From the NCBI GenBank assembly GCA_016712275.1, contig JADJRI010000001.1:303653-367652 (forward strand): 64,000 nucleotides of DNA, given 5' to 3'. Below the pieces are notes generated by a model, which was not told the DNA's origin, searched no databases, and worked only from the letters and a program-made list of their open reading frames with translations. The first letter of the stretch is position 1. Every line of letters begins with the position of its first letter. The DNA is from Planctomycetota bacterium (GTDB lineage Bacteria; Planctomycetota; Phycisphaerae; UBA1845; UTPLA1). Made by a program: the position numbers and the translations under genes. Shown here in pieces: positions 1-8,752 of this stretch.

Positions 1-14
1 AATCCGATTGCCGT

Positions 15-821
15 TCACTCCGCCTTCGGCCGGCCAAGTCCTTCGCGAAGGGCATGTCGGAGCGACTCAGGCGTCAATCCGCGCTTCATCTGGCCATCCT
101 CCACAATGCTGATCGTTCCCGTTTCTTCACTGACCACCACGACTAGCGCGTCGGAGTCCTCAGAGAGGCCGATCGCCGCGCGGTGTCGCGAACCGAGTTC
201 CGCACTGACATCCTCCGAATCGGCCAATGGAAACTGGACCCCAGCCGCCGAAATTCGCCCGCGTGAAATCACCACTCCCATGTCGTGCAATGCCGAACCG
301 GGCCAGAATATGGTTGTCAGCAACTGACTTGTCACTTCGGCATCCAGTTTGATGGCATCCTCGGTCAATGTGCCAAATTCCGTCGCGCGCTCGAACGCCA
401 TGATTCCGCCGATTTTGTTCTTTGAAAGAGATGCGACGGCCTCGATCACCTGTTCGATAACCCGGTCGACCTCCTCCGACGATTCCACAAACCAGGTCTT
501 GGCGCCCAGCCGAATCAGGGCCCGGCGCAGTTCCGGCTGAAATGCAACCAATGCCACCGCGAAAAGCGCGGCGATAAATATCGGAAAGAGCACAAGAATG
601 CGCGTCAAATCGAGCAAATTGGCGAGCAGGTACATGAGAAGGGTGCCGCCCACCAGGAGCAGCGAAAATCCGCGCAAAAGTCGTGCGCCGCGCGTGCCGC
701 GAAGAAAATTCATGACCGCGTAGACAGCTGAGCCGATGAGCAGCAACTCGACGAGATCGGTCGGCTCGGCTCGCCGCAGAACATCGCTGAGCGTCTTGAT
801 AACTTGGTTAAACATAGGCAT
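15..821 (-). CDS. cdaA: CdaA-type diadenylate cyclase, membrane-anchored
   Basis: Probable c-di-AMP synthase (2 ATP to c-di-AMP) of the CdaA/DacA membrane family, 268 aa, complete. Three N-terminal hydrophobic segments (about residues 22-95) precede a DisA_N domain. The RHR motif is present in GSRHRAAIGLSEDSDA, followed by the usual VSEETGTIS block. The other signature, normally LHDGAVII, reads ALHDMGVVI here: the Asp is kept but Gly-Ala is replaced by Met-Gly. CdaA is usually followed by ybbR; the gene ends 15 bases from the window edge, so that neighbour cannot be seen. ATG at 821 and at 815 are both possible starts. Family assignment is firm; catalytic activity is inferred. Confidence 0.9.
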   Translation of the reverse strand: MPMFNQVIKTLSDVLRRAEPTDLVELLLIGSAVYAVMNFLRGTRGARLLRGFSLLLVGGTLLMYLLANLLDLTRILVLFPIFIAALFAVALVAFQPELRRALIRLGAKTWFVESSEEVDRVIEQVIEAVASLSKNKIGGIMAFERATEFGTLTEDAIKLDAEVTSQLLTTIFWPGSALHDMGVVISRGRISAAGVQFPLADSEDVSAELGSRHRAAIGLSEDSDALVVVVSEETGTISIVEDGQMKRGLTPESLRHALREGLGRPKAE

Positions 822-885
822 GAAGCAGCATACCAGCAGTGTTCACAATCGACCATAAGCGGCCGAGGGAGGGTACTGGTAATTA

Positions 886-931
886 TTGATGTGGCCCAGC
901 CGGCCCCGGCCGTGGAGATTCATCAAACTTC
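886..931. repeat. Dispersed palindromic repeat A, copy 1
   Basis: Forty-six bases matching 41 of 46 positions at 32109-32154, with a weaker third copy at 61409-61450. The outer arms TTGATG/CATCAA and an inner GC-rich dyad make an imperfect hairpin. It lies between the divergent cdaA and dehydrogenase genes. Looks REP-like. Confidence 0.7.
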
Positions 932-1039
932 ACCAGCACCGGAAGGCGCTACTCGATCCGGCCCACCGGCCATATTGCGACATTGGTTCACGTTGCTATG
1001 CTGCCCCATCTGAGAATTTCACATCGATGGAGGGTGACG

Positions 1040-2008
1040 ATGTCGGCGAAGTCGGTCTATGTTTCTCGAATCATTCCCGAAAGCGGAATCAATCTGCTCG
1101 TCAATGCGGGATACGCGGTTCAAATGAATCCACTGGCCAGACCCCCCGGTGCGGACGACCTTTTGGCCGAGGCGGGCAAGCACGATGCGTTCGTTTGCCA
1201 GCTCACCGATCGCATTGACAGACGATTCCTAAAGACCGCCGCTCCGAAATGCAAGATCGTCGCGAACTGCGCCGTCGGCATCGACAACATCGACTTGGCC
1301 GCCGCAACCGAATTCAATGTCGTCATCTCAAATACACCGGATGTTCTCACCGAATCCACCGCCGACCTGACTTTCGCGTTGCTGCTGGCCACGGCACGGC
1401 GCCTGGGTGAAGCGGAACGGCTCGTTCGTGCGGGCGCATGGCGCGGCCTTGGGATGCTGGACTTTCTCGGCTCGGACGTTTTTGGAAAAACACTCGGGAT
1501 TGTGGGAGCCGGGCGAATCGGCACGGCGGTTGCAAAGCGGGCACGCGGGTTCGACATGAACATCCTTTATTGCAATCGAAACAGCAACCCTTTGATGGAA
1601 AAACTTGGCGCGCGCCGCGTATCTTTGCAGGAACTCATGCAACGCTCCGAGTTTATTTCGCTGAACATGCCCCTGACTGAGGAAACGCACCATCTCATCA
1701 ACGCAAACGCTCTCGCCGGTGTAAAACGCGGTGCAATTCTCATTAATACGGCGCGAGGCGCGGTTGTTGACCAGGTCGAATTGATCAAGGCGCTCCGCGA
1801 CGGACGGCTCGCTGCCGCAGGCCTCGATGTTTACGAAAAGGAGCCGACGGTCGCCCCAGAGCTGCTCGCCATGGAAAACGTCGTCTTGTTGCCCCACATC
1901 GGATCGGCCACGGTGACCACTCGAAACCGAATGGCCGAAATGGCCGCATCCAATGTCATCGAGGTGCTCAGCGGCAGACCGCCAAGGAATCCGGTGATTC
2001 AATGCTGA
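1040..2008 (+). CDS. D-isomer-specific 2-hydroxyacid dehydrogenase
   Basis: NAD(P)-dependent D-2-hydroxyacid dehydrogenase of 322 aa, closest in pattern to glyoxylate/hydroxypyruvate or 2-ketogluconate reductases. It carries the Rossmann motif LGIVGAGRIGTAVAKRA, the substrate-binding Arg in NTARGAVVDQ, the Glu in YEKEP and the catalytic His in LLPHIGSAT, all at the expected spacing. The start at 1040 is chosen because GGAGGG lies 7 bases upstream; an in-frame ATG at 983 would add 19 unlikely residues. It is monocistronic, divergent from cdaA. The exact substrate cannot be read from sequence. Confidence 0.9.
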   Translation: MSAKSVYVSRIIPESGINLLVNAGYAVQMNPLARPPGADDLLAEAGKHDAFVCQLTDRIDRRFLKTAAPKCKIVANCAVGIDNIDLAAATEFNVVISNTPDVLTESTADLTFALLLATARRLGEAERLVRAGAWRGLGMLDFLGSDVFGKTLGIVGAGRIGTAVAKRARGFDMNILYCNRNSNPLMEKLGARRVSLQELMQRSEFISLNMPLTEETHHLINANALAGVKRGAILINTARGAVVDQVELIKALRDGRLAAAGLDVYEKEPTVAPELLAMENVVLLPHIGSATVTTRNRMAEMAASNVIEVLSGRPPRNPVIQC

Positions 2009-2066
2009 TTGCGAAACCGGTCATTGGGAATACACTATGCACCATGCCGATCAGGAGACCCTGTCG

Positions 2067-2498
2067 ATGAACGGACTCACATCAAATCCCAGACGGTTGC
2101 GATTCGCTGTATTCATACTCGGCTTTTTTAGCCTCGCTATATGTTCCTGCGTCGAGCGAACGCTGACCATCAACACCGAACCGCAGGGCGCGACGGTCGT
2201 TTTGAACGATCAAGAGGTCGGTAAGTCACCGGTCCGCGTGCCATTCACCTGGTACGGCGATTACGACATCATCGTGCGAAAGGAAGGCCACAAAACGCTC
2301 TTAACCAATCGGCGGGTTGAAGCGCCTTGGTATCAATGGCCGGTTCTTGATTTGTTTGCGGAATGTCTTGTTCCGTTCACGATTCGAGACGAGCGCACGC
2401 TGGATACGCTGGTTCTCGAACCGACCGTGCAGCCGAATAAAGAGGACCTGCTCAATCGAGCCGATGAAATGAAGGCACAGGCCAACGTGGAACAATAA
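2067..2498 (+). CDS. PEGA-domain lipoprotein
   Basis: Small envelope protein of 143 aa. A hydrophobic signal segment ends in AICSC, a plausible lipobox, and is followed directly by a PEGA domain (LTINTEPQGATVVLNDQEVGKSPVRVPF, with YDIIVRKEGHKT), a beta-rich surface module common in planctomycete and archaeal proteins. The C-terminal 40 residues are charged and helical. The start at 2067 has AGGAGA 8-14 bases upstream; the in-frame ATG at 2037 precedes it without a comparable ribosome site. It converges on the thiol-disulfide gene. Function unknown. Confidence 0.8.
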   Translation: MNGLTSNPRRLRFAVFILGFFSLAICSCVERTLTINTEPQGATVVLNDQEVGKSPVRVPFTWYGDYDIIVRKEGHKTLLTNRRVEAPWYQWPVLDLFAECLVPFTIRDERTLDTLVLEPTVQPNKEDLLNRADEMKAQANVEQ

Positions 2499-2501
2499 CT
2501 C

Positions 2502-2540
2502 TGATTCGCACCAGCCGATTGGCGTACGCGTGGCGAATCA
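2502..2540. terminator. Possible bidirectional hairpin between convergent genes
   Basis: TGATTCGC at 2502-2509 pairs with GCGAATCA at 2533-2540, overlapping the stop of the minus-strand gene. No T-tract follows on either strand, so a terminator role is weakly supported. Confidence 0.3.
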
Positions 2541-4475
2541 ATTGCCCTTGTAAGCCTCGCCCAGCAGCTTATCGATCACCACCGTCTCCTGCTGCCGCCA
2601 ACGTGGCACCACCTTGCCATTGATGTGAACCGTTGGAATGCTGCCGCGATAGAGATACGGCGCGCTGCCTCCCGGCATTGGATTGGCTAATTTGCAATCG
2701 CCCTGTACGGCGGCGGCAACTTCCGTGGAAGCCATGGTCGAAGCAAAGCTCGCCGCATCAAGCCCCATCTGTGCCGCTGCAGTGGGAATTGTTTGTTCGT
2801 TCACCTGCGATTGGTTTGCCATCAGCCAATCGTGCATTGTCCAAAACCCTTCGATGCCGCCCAGCATTCCCGCCGCCTCTGCCGCCCGCGCAGCGACGCA
2901 CGAATTTGGAAAGGCCGTGCGGGAAACCACGGGATTGCATTCCTGATTGAATGGGAAGAATCGATAGTCGTAGCTCACGTCGGGTTTGTCGGCCATCCAT
3001 TTCTGAATGGCGCGATCGACAACGGCCGTCCATTGTTCCTGATAATCGCCCCAGACCACGATTTTGACGCGGGCATCGGCCGGGCCTTTCACCTTGGGCG
3101 TCGGATCGATCGGAATGGTCTTCGCCCGCTCTTCCTTCCAATCGCCGAGAATGGTCTCCACCGCCGTTGGACGCTGATCCACTTCCGCGGTCAGAGCCGG
3201 CAGGTTCTGCGACAAAAGCATGTCGACCGATTGCGACAACTTGCTGGCATTCATTTCGAACACGCCACGCAGGTGAACGCCATTGATGAATATCATGGGC
3301 GTAAAGAACAGCCCCACATCGATCGCTTCCTCGATGTCCGCCTTCACGAGCGCCTCGGTCTGCGGGCTGGTCATGATCTGAATAAACTCATTGGCGTCGA
3401 AGCCGAGTTCCGCCAGGCCCGTGCGCAGCTCGGAATCGGTAAAAGACCCCCGTCGGTCAAACAGCCATCGATGCATCTGCCAAAAGCCGTCGTCGCCGTG
3501 AAGAATGCCGGCTGTTTCCGCGGCCCGCGCGGCCCAACACGCGTTGCCGTGCATGCCCTGTTTGAAGTTGCGATTGCAATTGTGGTCCATTGGAAAATTC
3601 TTGATCGACAACGACACGTTCTTGTGCTGTTCGATGATCCGCTGGGCCACCGCCTCCACCGCCCGGCAATCGGGACATTGATAATCCGTGATCATCAAAA
3701 TGCGAACCGGTGCGGCCTCGGGCCCCACGCGATAGCGACCCGTAAAGGGAGGCGGCTTCAATTCCGGCTGAACCTGCGGATTGCCAGTGGTCGCGTCGGC
3801 CGGAGGATTGACTTGTGTCACCGTGGTCGGCTGGTTGGCCCGATTTTTGGAGGACTCGCTGATCAGTTTCGTGGACTCGTCCGCCAGTTTGTTCTGTTTC
3901 GCAATTTGATCCGACATGTGTGATTGGTTCATCGCGTATAAAGCGCCGGATGACAGAACGAAAACACCCGCGACCACGCCAAGCGGCCGAAGCGACGCGG
4001 CGGCGGGCAGCTTTCCGAATTCGACAAGACTCCAAAACGCAATGTTTGCAACATGCGTAATCAGGCAATACCAGCACAAGTGCCCGCCCACCACCATGAT
4101 GACAAGAAACCCAAGCGAGAATAGAACACCCGCGCGCACCAGGTTTTTCAACATCGCCGACACACCGCCGCGCGACAGGCCCCACGCGATCAAGAGTCCG
4201 GAGAAATAAGCGAAGCCGACAAACGAAACCGGGAAAGACGTGCCCGGCACCTTGCCCCAATAGCCCTTCGTCACTTCCGCGCAGCCGCCGCCCTGGCCGC
4301 ACCCCGGCAGGGCCATGACATCGAAATGACTGATGATCAGCATCACCGTCATGGCCAATGCAATCCCCAGACACAGGAATCCGGCGAGAAAAACTCTCGA
4401 ATCGACTTGCGGCGCGGCCACGACACCCGGCTGAACGCCGCCCTTGGAAGAAGCCGCATGGGCATAGTTCAACAT
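2538..4475 (-). CDS. VKOR - DsbA - DsbA-like fusion protein
   Basis: A 645-aa membrane oxidoreductase predicted to make disulfide bonds outside the cytoplasm. Residues 30-185 form a VKOR-like quinone-linked domain with four or five membrane segments, a Cys59/Cys65 loop pair and the C134-W-Y-C137 redox motif. Residues 250-425 form a DsbA/Thioredoxin_4 domain with active site C267-P-D-C270 and cis-Pro in FFTPMIF. Residues 465-640 repeat the same domain, shared features including CNxxxxxxxxPNSCVAARAAEAAG, but the active-site segment reads DYQEQWT, so both CxxC cysteines are gone. VKOR-DsbA fusions are known in cyanobacteria and others; the degenerate second DsbA copy is unusual. It could act in substrate binding. 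Confidence 0.85.
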   Translation of the reverse strand: MLNYAHAASSKGGVQPGVVAAPQVDSRVFLAGFLCLGIALAMTVMLIISHFDVMALPGCGQGGGCAEVTKGYWGKVPGTSFPVSFVGFAYFSGLLIAWGLSRGGVSAMLKNLVRAGVLFSLGFLVIMVVGGHLCWYCLITHVANIAFWSLVEFGKLPAAASLRPLGVVAGVFVLSSGALYAMNQSHMSDQIAKQNKLADESTKLISESSKNRANQPTTVTQVNPPADATTGNPQVQPELKPPPFTGRYRVGPEAAPVRILMITDYQCPDCRAVEAVAQRIIEQHKNVSLSIKNFPMDHNCNRNFKQGMHGNACWAARAAETAGILHGDDGFWQMHRWLFDRRGSFTDSELRTGLAELGFDANEFIQIMTSPQTEALVKADIEEAIDVGLFFTPMIFINGVHLRGVFEMNASKLSQSVDMLLSQNLPALTAEVDQRPTAVETILGDWKEERAKTIPIDPTPKVKGPADARVKIVVWGDYQEQWTAVVDRAIQKWMADKPDVSYDYRFFPFNQECNPVVSRTAFPNSCVAARAAEAAGMLGGIEGFWTMHDWLMANQSQVNEQTIPTAAAQMGLDAASFASTMASTEVAAAVQGDCKLANPMPGGSAPYLYRGSIPTVHINGKVVPRWRQQETVVIDKLLGEAYKGN

Positions 4476-4583
4476 GCTTGCGGGAATCGCGCGGCGCTTT
4501 CGCCTCCATCGGACCGATTGCCCGATTTCTGCGGACGATCATTTTTCGAATTCTTGCCCATTATTCGATTATTTCTCCAGTAT

Positions 4584-5178
4584 TAAGCTGCGTGTTCAGC
4601 CTCGTATTTCGGCAGCAAATCGTTAACGACGTGGGCATCGCAATAGGCGCCCTTCAATATCATATACAGCAAACATCGCTCGACCTGCTCGTCGGAAAGT
4701 CCGCCCTTTGACAGAATGCGCTGGTTGCGTCGAAAGACATACCCGATGGATCCTCGTCTTCCGCGTCAAAATAGGCCGAGAGTTTCTTAAAAAACTTGGC
4801 ATCGTCCAGTATTCGTCGGATGGCCGGCTCTTCGCCGCCCGCCACATCGGACGCTCGCGCCATACGCATCAAATCCTTGCCGCTTTCGCCCGGTGCGAGT
4901 TCAAACCAGACCACGCCCGCTTGAAAGTGCTTTTCATACAGATCCTTTGGAATCAACCGTACGACATGATGAAACCGCTGCTCGGCCAGCAGGCCGGCAA
5001 ACTTCATGCTCGTCACGACGACGTTGATGCCTTGATAGTGAATATTCTCGCCGATCTGAACCGACGCATCCGGGAAGCGGTCTTGAAGGCAGGCCTCCAA
5101 TCGCTTCTGCAACTTCTCGTAATCTCTCGAATGGATCATCGGCACGCTCCATTTCGCCGACGTGTCATGCACGGCCAT
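4584..5178 (-). CDS. Hypothetical protein, C-terminus restored by one frameshift
   Basis: Not recognised. The uninterrupted reading ends at 4660 with a tail of untypical composition. Shifting frame between about 4718 and 4745 instead gives a tail (NQRILSKGGLSDEQVERC ... LPKYEAEHAA) with normal codon use, ending with TAA at 4584; I take this as the real C-terminus, total about 197 aa. The N-terminal region has alternating strands and helices (VQIGENIHYQGINVVVTSMKF), faintly like a BolA/KH-type fold, which I do not claim. No signal peptide or membrane segment. An internal ATG at 5139 is an alternative start. Confidence 0.55.
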
Positions 5179-5484
5179 TTTGATCTCTGAAAAGCTGCCG
5201 TACGGTCGCCGGATTAGCTCGATTATATCGCGCGATTCCGAATGTGACAGAATCGGGTCCCGATGATTGCGCCGGCGTTACGAAGCCGTAATGGTCGCTG
5301 GTGAGGAGTGAGAAAATTCAGCCATTGATTCCGCTGGAAACCATTGAAGATTCCAAAAATCAAACGCTCGGCTCATCGCATGAACCGGCCAATTCCAGGC
5401 ACGTCGGAGTGCCCAAAACGTCGCAAGGCCGATAATGCGAAATTGATTGCCCACACCTATTTCCACCCTTAGACTTTCGCCTTC
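5179..5484. other. Intergenic region without a supported gene
   Basis: Divergent spacer between the hypothetical gene and the lipoprotein. No hairpin, RNA gene or credible small ORF was found; it presumably carries promoters for both directions. Confidence 0.5.
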
Positions 5485-6270
5485 ATGTTCACGTCCTATC
5501 GTTTGGGTTCGATTGGATTCGCGCTGCTCGCGGCGTTGCCCTGCGGCTGCATGGGACCAACCGGTCCCGGCGGCGAGCCGGCCGATGTTTCCATGTCCGT
5601 CGAGGGAATCCTCTCGCGCTGCGAGTCCACCTATCAGAAACTCAACACACTCGAAGCTCGCGGTTGGCTGCGCGACTACCGCGGCAAGGACAAGCGCGTC
5701 GAGCCGATACGGTGGGAACTCGCCAAGCCCGATCTCTGCCGCCTTCAAATCGGCATGGAAATGGTGCTGGTCAAGGGACAAAACTGGTGGTCTTATGACA
5801 GCCGGAGCGAACGATTCAAATCCCATCGCGAACTGGGCCCCGCGCCAATTGAAGCCGCTGCATACTTTCTCTCAGAGGGCATACCATTCTTAATGCCGGT
5901 GGCATGGCATCGCCCGATGGTCGCCTTCGGCCCCAACACCGCGCGCGGCCCCTGGAAGCTCGACGGCGTCGCCTGGACGGCCAATCGCCCGTGCTATGTC
6001 ATCTCGCGCGAGGGGCTTGGCCGCGACAGCGGCAGCCGCTGGCGGCTATGGATCGATCAGGACCGCTTTCTCATCGTGGCATGGACGTGGGCTGTCGAGC
6101 AGGCCGGACCGAACAACACAAAGCGCGAGGTGACCATCTGGGGCTGCACCTATGAAGTTCTGACGCCGAAAGAAGCGATTAACCCCGACCGATTCCGAAT
6201 TGAAAAGCCGTCGCCCATCGTCCTGCCGCGGCCGGTGCCGTCCGAGCTGAATGGACCGGGACTGGAATAG
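5485..6270 (+). CDS. LolA-like lipoprotein (DUF-type outer-membrane sorting fold)
   Basis: Secreted lipoprotein of 261 aa with a signal segment ending ALPCGC and a mature part patterned like LolA/DUF2092-type proteins: a helix with SRCESTYQKLNTLEARGWL, then repeated strand pairs (RWELAKPDLCRLQI, VKGQNWWSYDS, WRLWIDQDRFLIVAWTW). That fold binds lipid or lipoprotein tails in LolA/LolB, but the role of these planctomycete versions is not known. A second lipoprotein of the same general kind lies at 43590-44336. It is followed after 61 bases by yhbY, though no operon evidence is visible. Confidence 0.65.
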   Translation: MFTSYRLGSIGFALLAALPCGCMGPTGPGGEPADVSMSVEGILSRCESTYQKLNTLEARGWLRDYRGKDKRVEPIRWELAKPDLCRLQIGMEMVLVKGQNWWSYDSRSERFKSHRELGPAPIEAAAYFLSEGIPFLMPVAWHRPMVAFGPNTARGPWKLDGVAWTANRPCYVISREGLGRDSGSRWRLWIDQDRFLIVAWTWAVEQAGPNNTKREVTIWGCTYEVLTPKEAINPDRFRIEKPSPIVLPRPVPSELNGPGLE

Positions 6271-6331
6271 CGTTACGAATCAAGAGACCCAAGCACCTCA
6301 GGAAACTTCGTAAACACAAGAGAACGCAAGA

Positions 6332-6619
6332 ATGACAATTTCAAACGCAGACCGCCGCTCGCTTCGAGCCCGCGCCAACCGCCTCAAGAGCAACATCAAT
6401 GTCGGCCGCGAAGGCGTGAACGACGCCATTGTCCAAATGATTCGCAACGCCTTCACCAAGACCGACCTCATCAAGGTTCGCATCCACAGCGAATCCGGCC
6501 CCGAATCCGACGAAATCGCCAAAGCCCTCGCCCTGGCCATCCCCTGCAACCTCATTGCCCGCACCGGCCATGTTGCGACGTTACATCGACAGATTGAAAA
6601 CCCTGACATTTCGGAATAG
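6332..6619 (+). CDS. yhbY: YhbY/CRM-domain RNA-binding protein
   Basis: Single-domain CRS1-YhbY (CRM) protein, 95 aa, the usual length for bacterial YhbY, which associates with pre-50S ribosomal particles. The sequence shows the N-terminal LRARANRLKSNINVGREGVN (GxxG-type loop) and the later DLIKVRIH strand. It is out of operon context here. Domain assignment is strong; its role in ribosome maturation is inferred from homologues. Confidence 0.88.
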   Translation: MTISNADRRSLRARANRLKSNINVGREGVNDAIVQMIRNAFTKTDLIKVRIHSESGPESDEIAKALALAIPCNLIARTGHVATLHRQIENPDISE

Positions 6620-6709
6620 TTCAGCATCCAGGACATTAGCGATATCGCTCCAACAATCGGTTAGCATAGAATACAGTGCCGCAGCAACTTGTAGTGAAGA
6701 GGCGAAGTC

Positions 6710-6925
6710 ATGGTCAGCAGAAACTTCGATCGTATTACGATGGACCCGGCCAAGATGAACGGCCAGCCCTGCATTCGCGATCTGCGAATGACGGTTCGTC
6801 GCGTCGTCGAATCTGTCGCGATCTATCCCGATCGCGCCGAATTGTTCAATGAATTTCCAGAACTCGACGAAGAAGATTTGCGGCAAGCCATCGCTTTCGC
6901 GGCGGCGAACATGGATCAATCCTGA
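6710..6925 (+). CDS. DUF433-family protein (possible orphan antitoxin)
   Basis: A 71-aa DUF433 protein with the family opening RITMDPAKMNGQPCIRDLRMTVRRVVE and the closing DLRQAIAFAA. DUF433 proteins usually act as antitoxins or DNA-binding partners of a PIN-like DUF5615 toxin encoded just downstream. No such partner follows: the next gene is ftcD. GAGG lies 7-10 bases before the ATG, so translation looks intact. Either it is orphaned or it has another role. Confidence 0.85.
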   Translation: MVSRNFDRITMDPAKMNGQPCIRDLRMTVRRVVESVAIYPDRAELFNEFPELDEEDLRQAIAFAAANMDQS

Positions 6926-7036
6926 ATAAGTAAGACGTCGCTGTTGTGTGGTTCGTTTTCTGAAATTTCCCACCTTCATCTCCATTCGATAAACTTCCTC
7001 TGTCGTCGTTCTAATACACGCAAGGAGTCTTCCCCC

Positions 7037-8722
7037 ATGCCCCGCCTCATCGAATGCGTCCCCAACTTCTCCGAAGGCCGCGACATGGCCGTCATCAAGC
7101 AGATCACCGACGTCATCCAATCCGTCGACGGCGTCAAGCTTCTCGACGTCGACCCGGGCAAGGCCACCAACCGCACCGTCGTCACCTTCGTAGGCGAGCC
7201 CGAGCCGGTCATCGAGGCCGCCGTCCGTGCGGGTCGCAAAGCCGCTGAACTCATCGACATGACCAATCACACCGGCGAGCACCCGCGCTTCGGCGCGATA
7301 GACGTCTGCCCGCTCATCCCCATTGCCGGCGTCACCATGGACGAATGTGTGACATGGGCGCGGCAGCTCGGGCAGCGCCTCGGCGACGAAGCCGGCCTCA
7401 CCGTTTACCTTTACGAATACGCCGCCTCAAAGCCCGATCGCAAAAATCTCGCCGTCGTCCGCGCGGGCGAATACGAAGGCCTCTCGCAAAAGCTCGCGAA
7501 TCCCGAGTGGAAGCCCGACTTCGGCCCCCCTAAGTTCAACGCCAAATCCGGCGCGACCGCCGTCGGTGCCCGTGATTTTCTCGTCGCATACAACGTCAAC
7601 CTCAACACAACCAGCACCCGCCGTGCCAACGCCATTGCATACGACATCCGAGAAAAAGGCCGCGTCAAAACCGTCGATGGCAAGCCCGACTCGAAGCCCC
7701 TTCTCGACGACAAGGGCGAACAAGTCTGGATTCCCGGCTCGCTCAAATGCGTCAAGGCCATCGGCTGGTTCATCGAGGAATACGGCGTCGCCCAAATCTC
7801 CATCAACCTCACCAACCTCGACGTCACGCCGATCCACGTCGCCTTCGACGAAACCTGCAAAAAAGCCGACGAGCGCGGCGTGCGCGTGACCGGCAGCGAG
7901 ATCGTCGGCCTCGTACCGCTCGCCGCCATGCTCGATGCCGGCCGCCATTTCCTCCGCAAGCAGCAGCGATCGACGGGTGTCGGCGATGCCGAGCTCATCA
8001 AAATTGCCATCAAATCCCTCGGTCTCAACGACCTCAGTCCGTTCAAGCCCGAGGAAAAAATCATCGAATTCGCGATGGCGAAGGATGCGAAAGCCAAGCG
8101 ACTCATCGATCTCACCATCGAAGGCTTCACCGATCTCACTGCAAGCGAAGCCCCGGCCCCCGGCGGCGGCAGCGTCGCCGCACTTTCAGGTGCCCTCGGC
8201 GCGGCACTCGCCACCATGGTGGCCAATCTCTCCAGCCACAAGCGCGGCTGGGACGAGCGGTGGGAGGAGTTCTCGCGGCACGCCGAAACAGGCAAGAAAC
8301 ACTGGACGCGCCTCGTGCAACTCGTCGATGAAGACACCGATGCCTTCAATGCTATTATGACGGCATTCGGCCTGCCGAAATCCAACGACGCTGAAAAGGC
8401 AGCCCGCAAAGCCGCCGTTCAGTCTGCCACGCGCCGCGCCATCGAAACCCCACTTGAAGTCATGCACGAGGCCCTCGCCAGCATGGCCGTCATCCGCGCC
8501 ATGGCCGAAACCGGCATGGACGCCAGCATCTCCGACGCCGGCGTCGCCACCCTCTGCGCCCGCACGGCCGTCATCGGCGCCCACCTCAATGTGCGTATCA
8601 ACGCGAAAGGCCTCGACGACAAGATCGCCGCATCTCAATTTCTGGCCAAGGCAGCCGAGATCGAAGTGAAAGCTGTTGTCGCCGAGTCGGAAATTCTTAC
8701 AATTGTGCTCAAGAAAATGTGA
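7037..8722 (+). CDS. ftcD: Bifunctional glutamate formimidoyltransferase / formimidoyl-THF cyclodeaminase
   Basis: Transfers the formimino group of N-formiminoglutamate to tetrahydrofolate and then deaminates and cyclises it to methenyl-THF, linking histidine breakdown to one-carbon metabolism. 561 aa. Residues 1-300 are the transferase (LIECVPNFSEGRD opening; the catalytic-His region TNHTGEHPRFGAIDVCPLIPI); about 355-555 is the cyclodeaminase (APAPGGGSVAALSGALGAAL, DTDAFNAIMTAFGLP). Full-length fusions like the vertebrate enzyme are less common in bacteria than separate proteins. Start chosen at 7037 with AAGGAG 10 bases upstream; the longer reading from 6944 lacks this. No hut genes are adjacent. 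Confidence 0.93.
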   Translation: MPRLIECVPNFSEGRDMAVIKQITDVIQSVDGVKLLDVDPGKATNRTVVTFVGEPEPVIEAAVRAGRKAAELIDMTNHTGEHPRFGAIDVCPLIPIAGVTMDECVTWARQLGQRLGDEAGLTVYLYEYAASKPDRKNLAVVRAGEYEGLSQKLANPEWKPDFGPPKFNAKSGATAVGARDFLVAYNVNLNTTSTRRANAIAYDIREKGRVKTVDGKPDSKPLLDDKGEQVWIPGSLKCVKAIGWFIEEYGVAQISINLTNLDVTPIHVAFDETCKKADERGVRVTGSEIVGLVPLAAMLDAGRHFLRKQQRSTGVGDAELIKIAIKSLGLNDLSPFKPEEKIIEFAMAKDAKAKRLIDLTIEGFTDLTASEAPAPGGGSVAALSGALGAALATMVANLSSHKRGWDERWEEFSRHAETGKKHWTRLVQLVDEDTDAFNAIMTAFGLPKSNDAEKAARKAAVQSATRRAIETPLEVMHEALASMAVIRAMAETGMDASISDAGVATLCARTAVIGAHLNVRINAKGLDDKIAASQFLAKAAEIEVKAVVAESEILTIVLKKM

Positions 8723-8752
8723 ACAAGTCCTCCAATTGCAAATGGAGATCCC

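Noticed and set aside
2793..3923. Plus-strand open frame opposite the VKOR-DsbA gene
   Set aside because: Antisense shadow, no start site and no domain.
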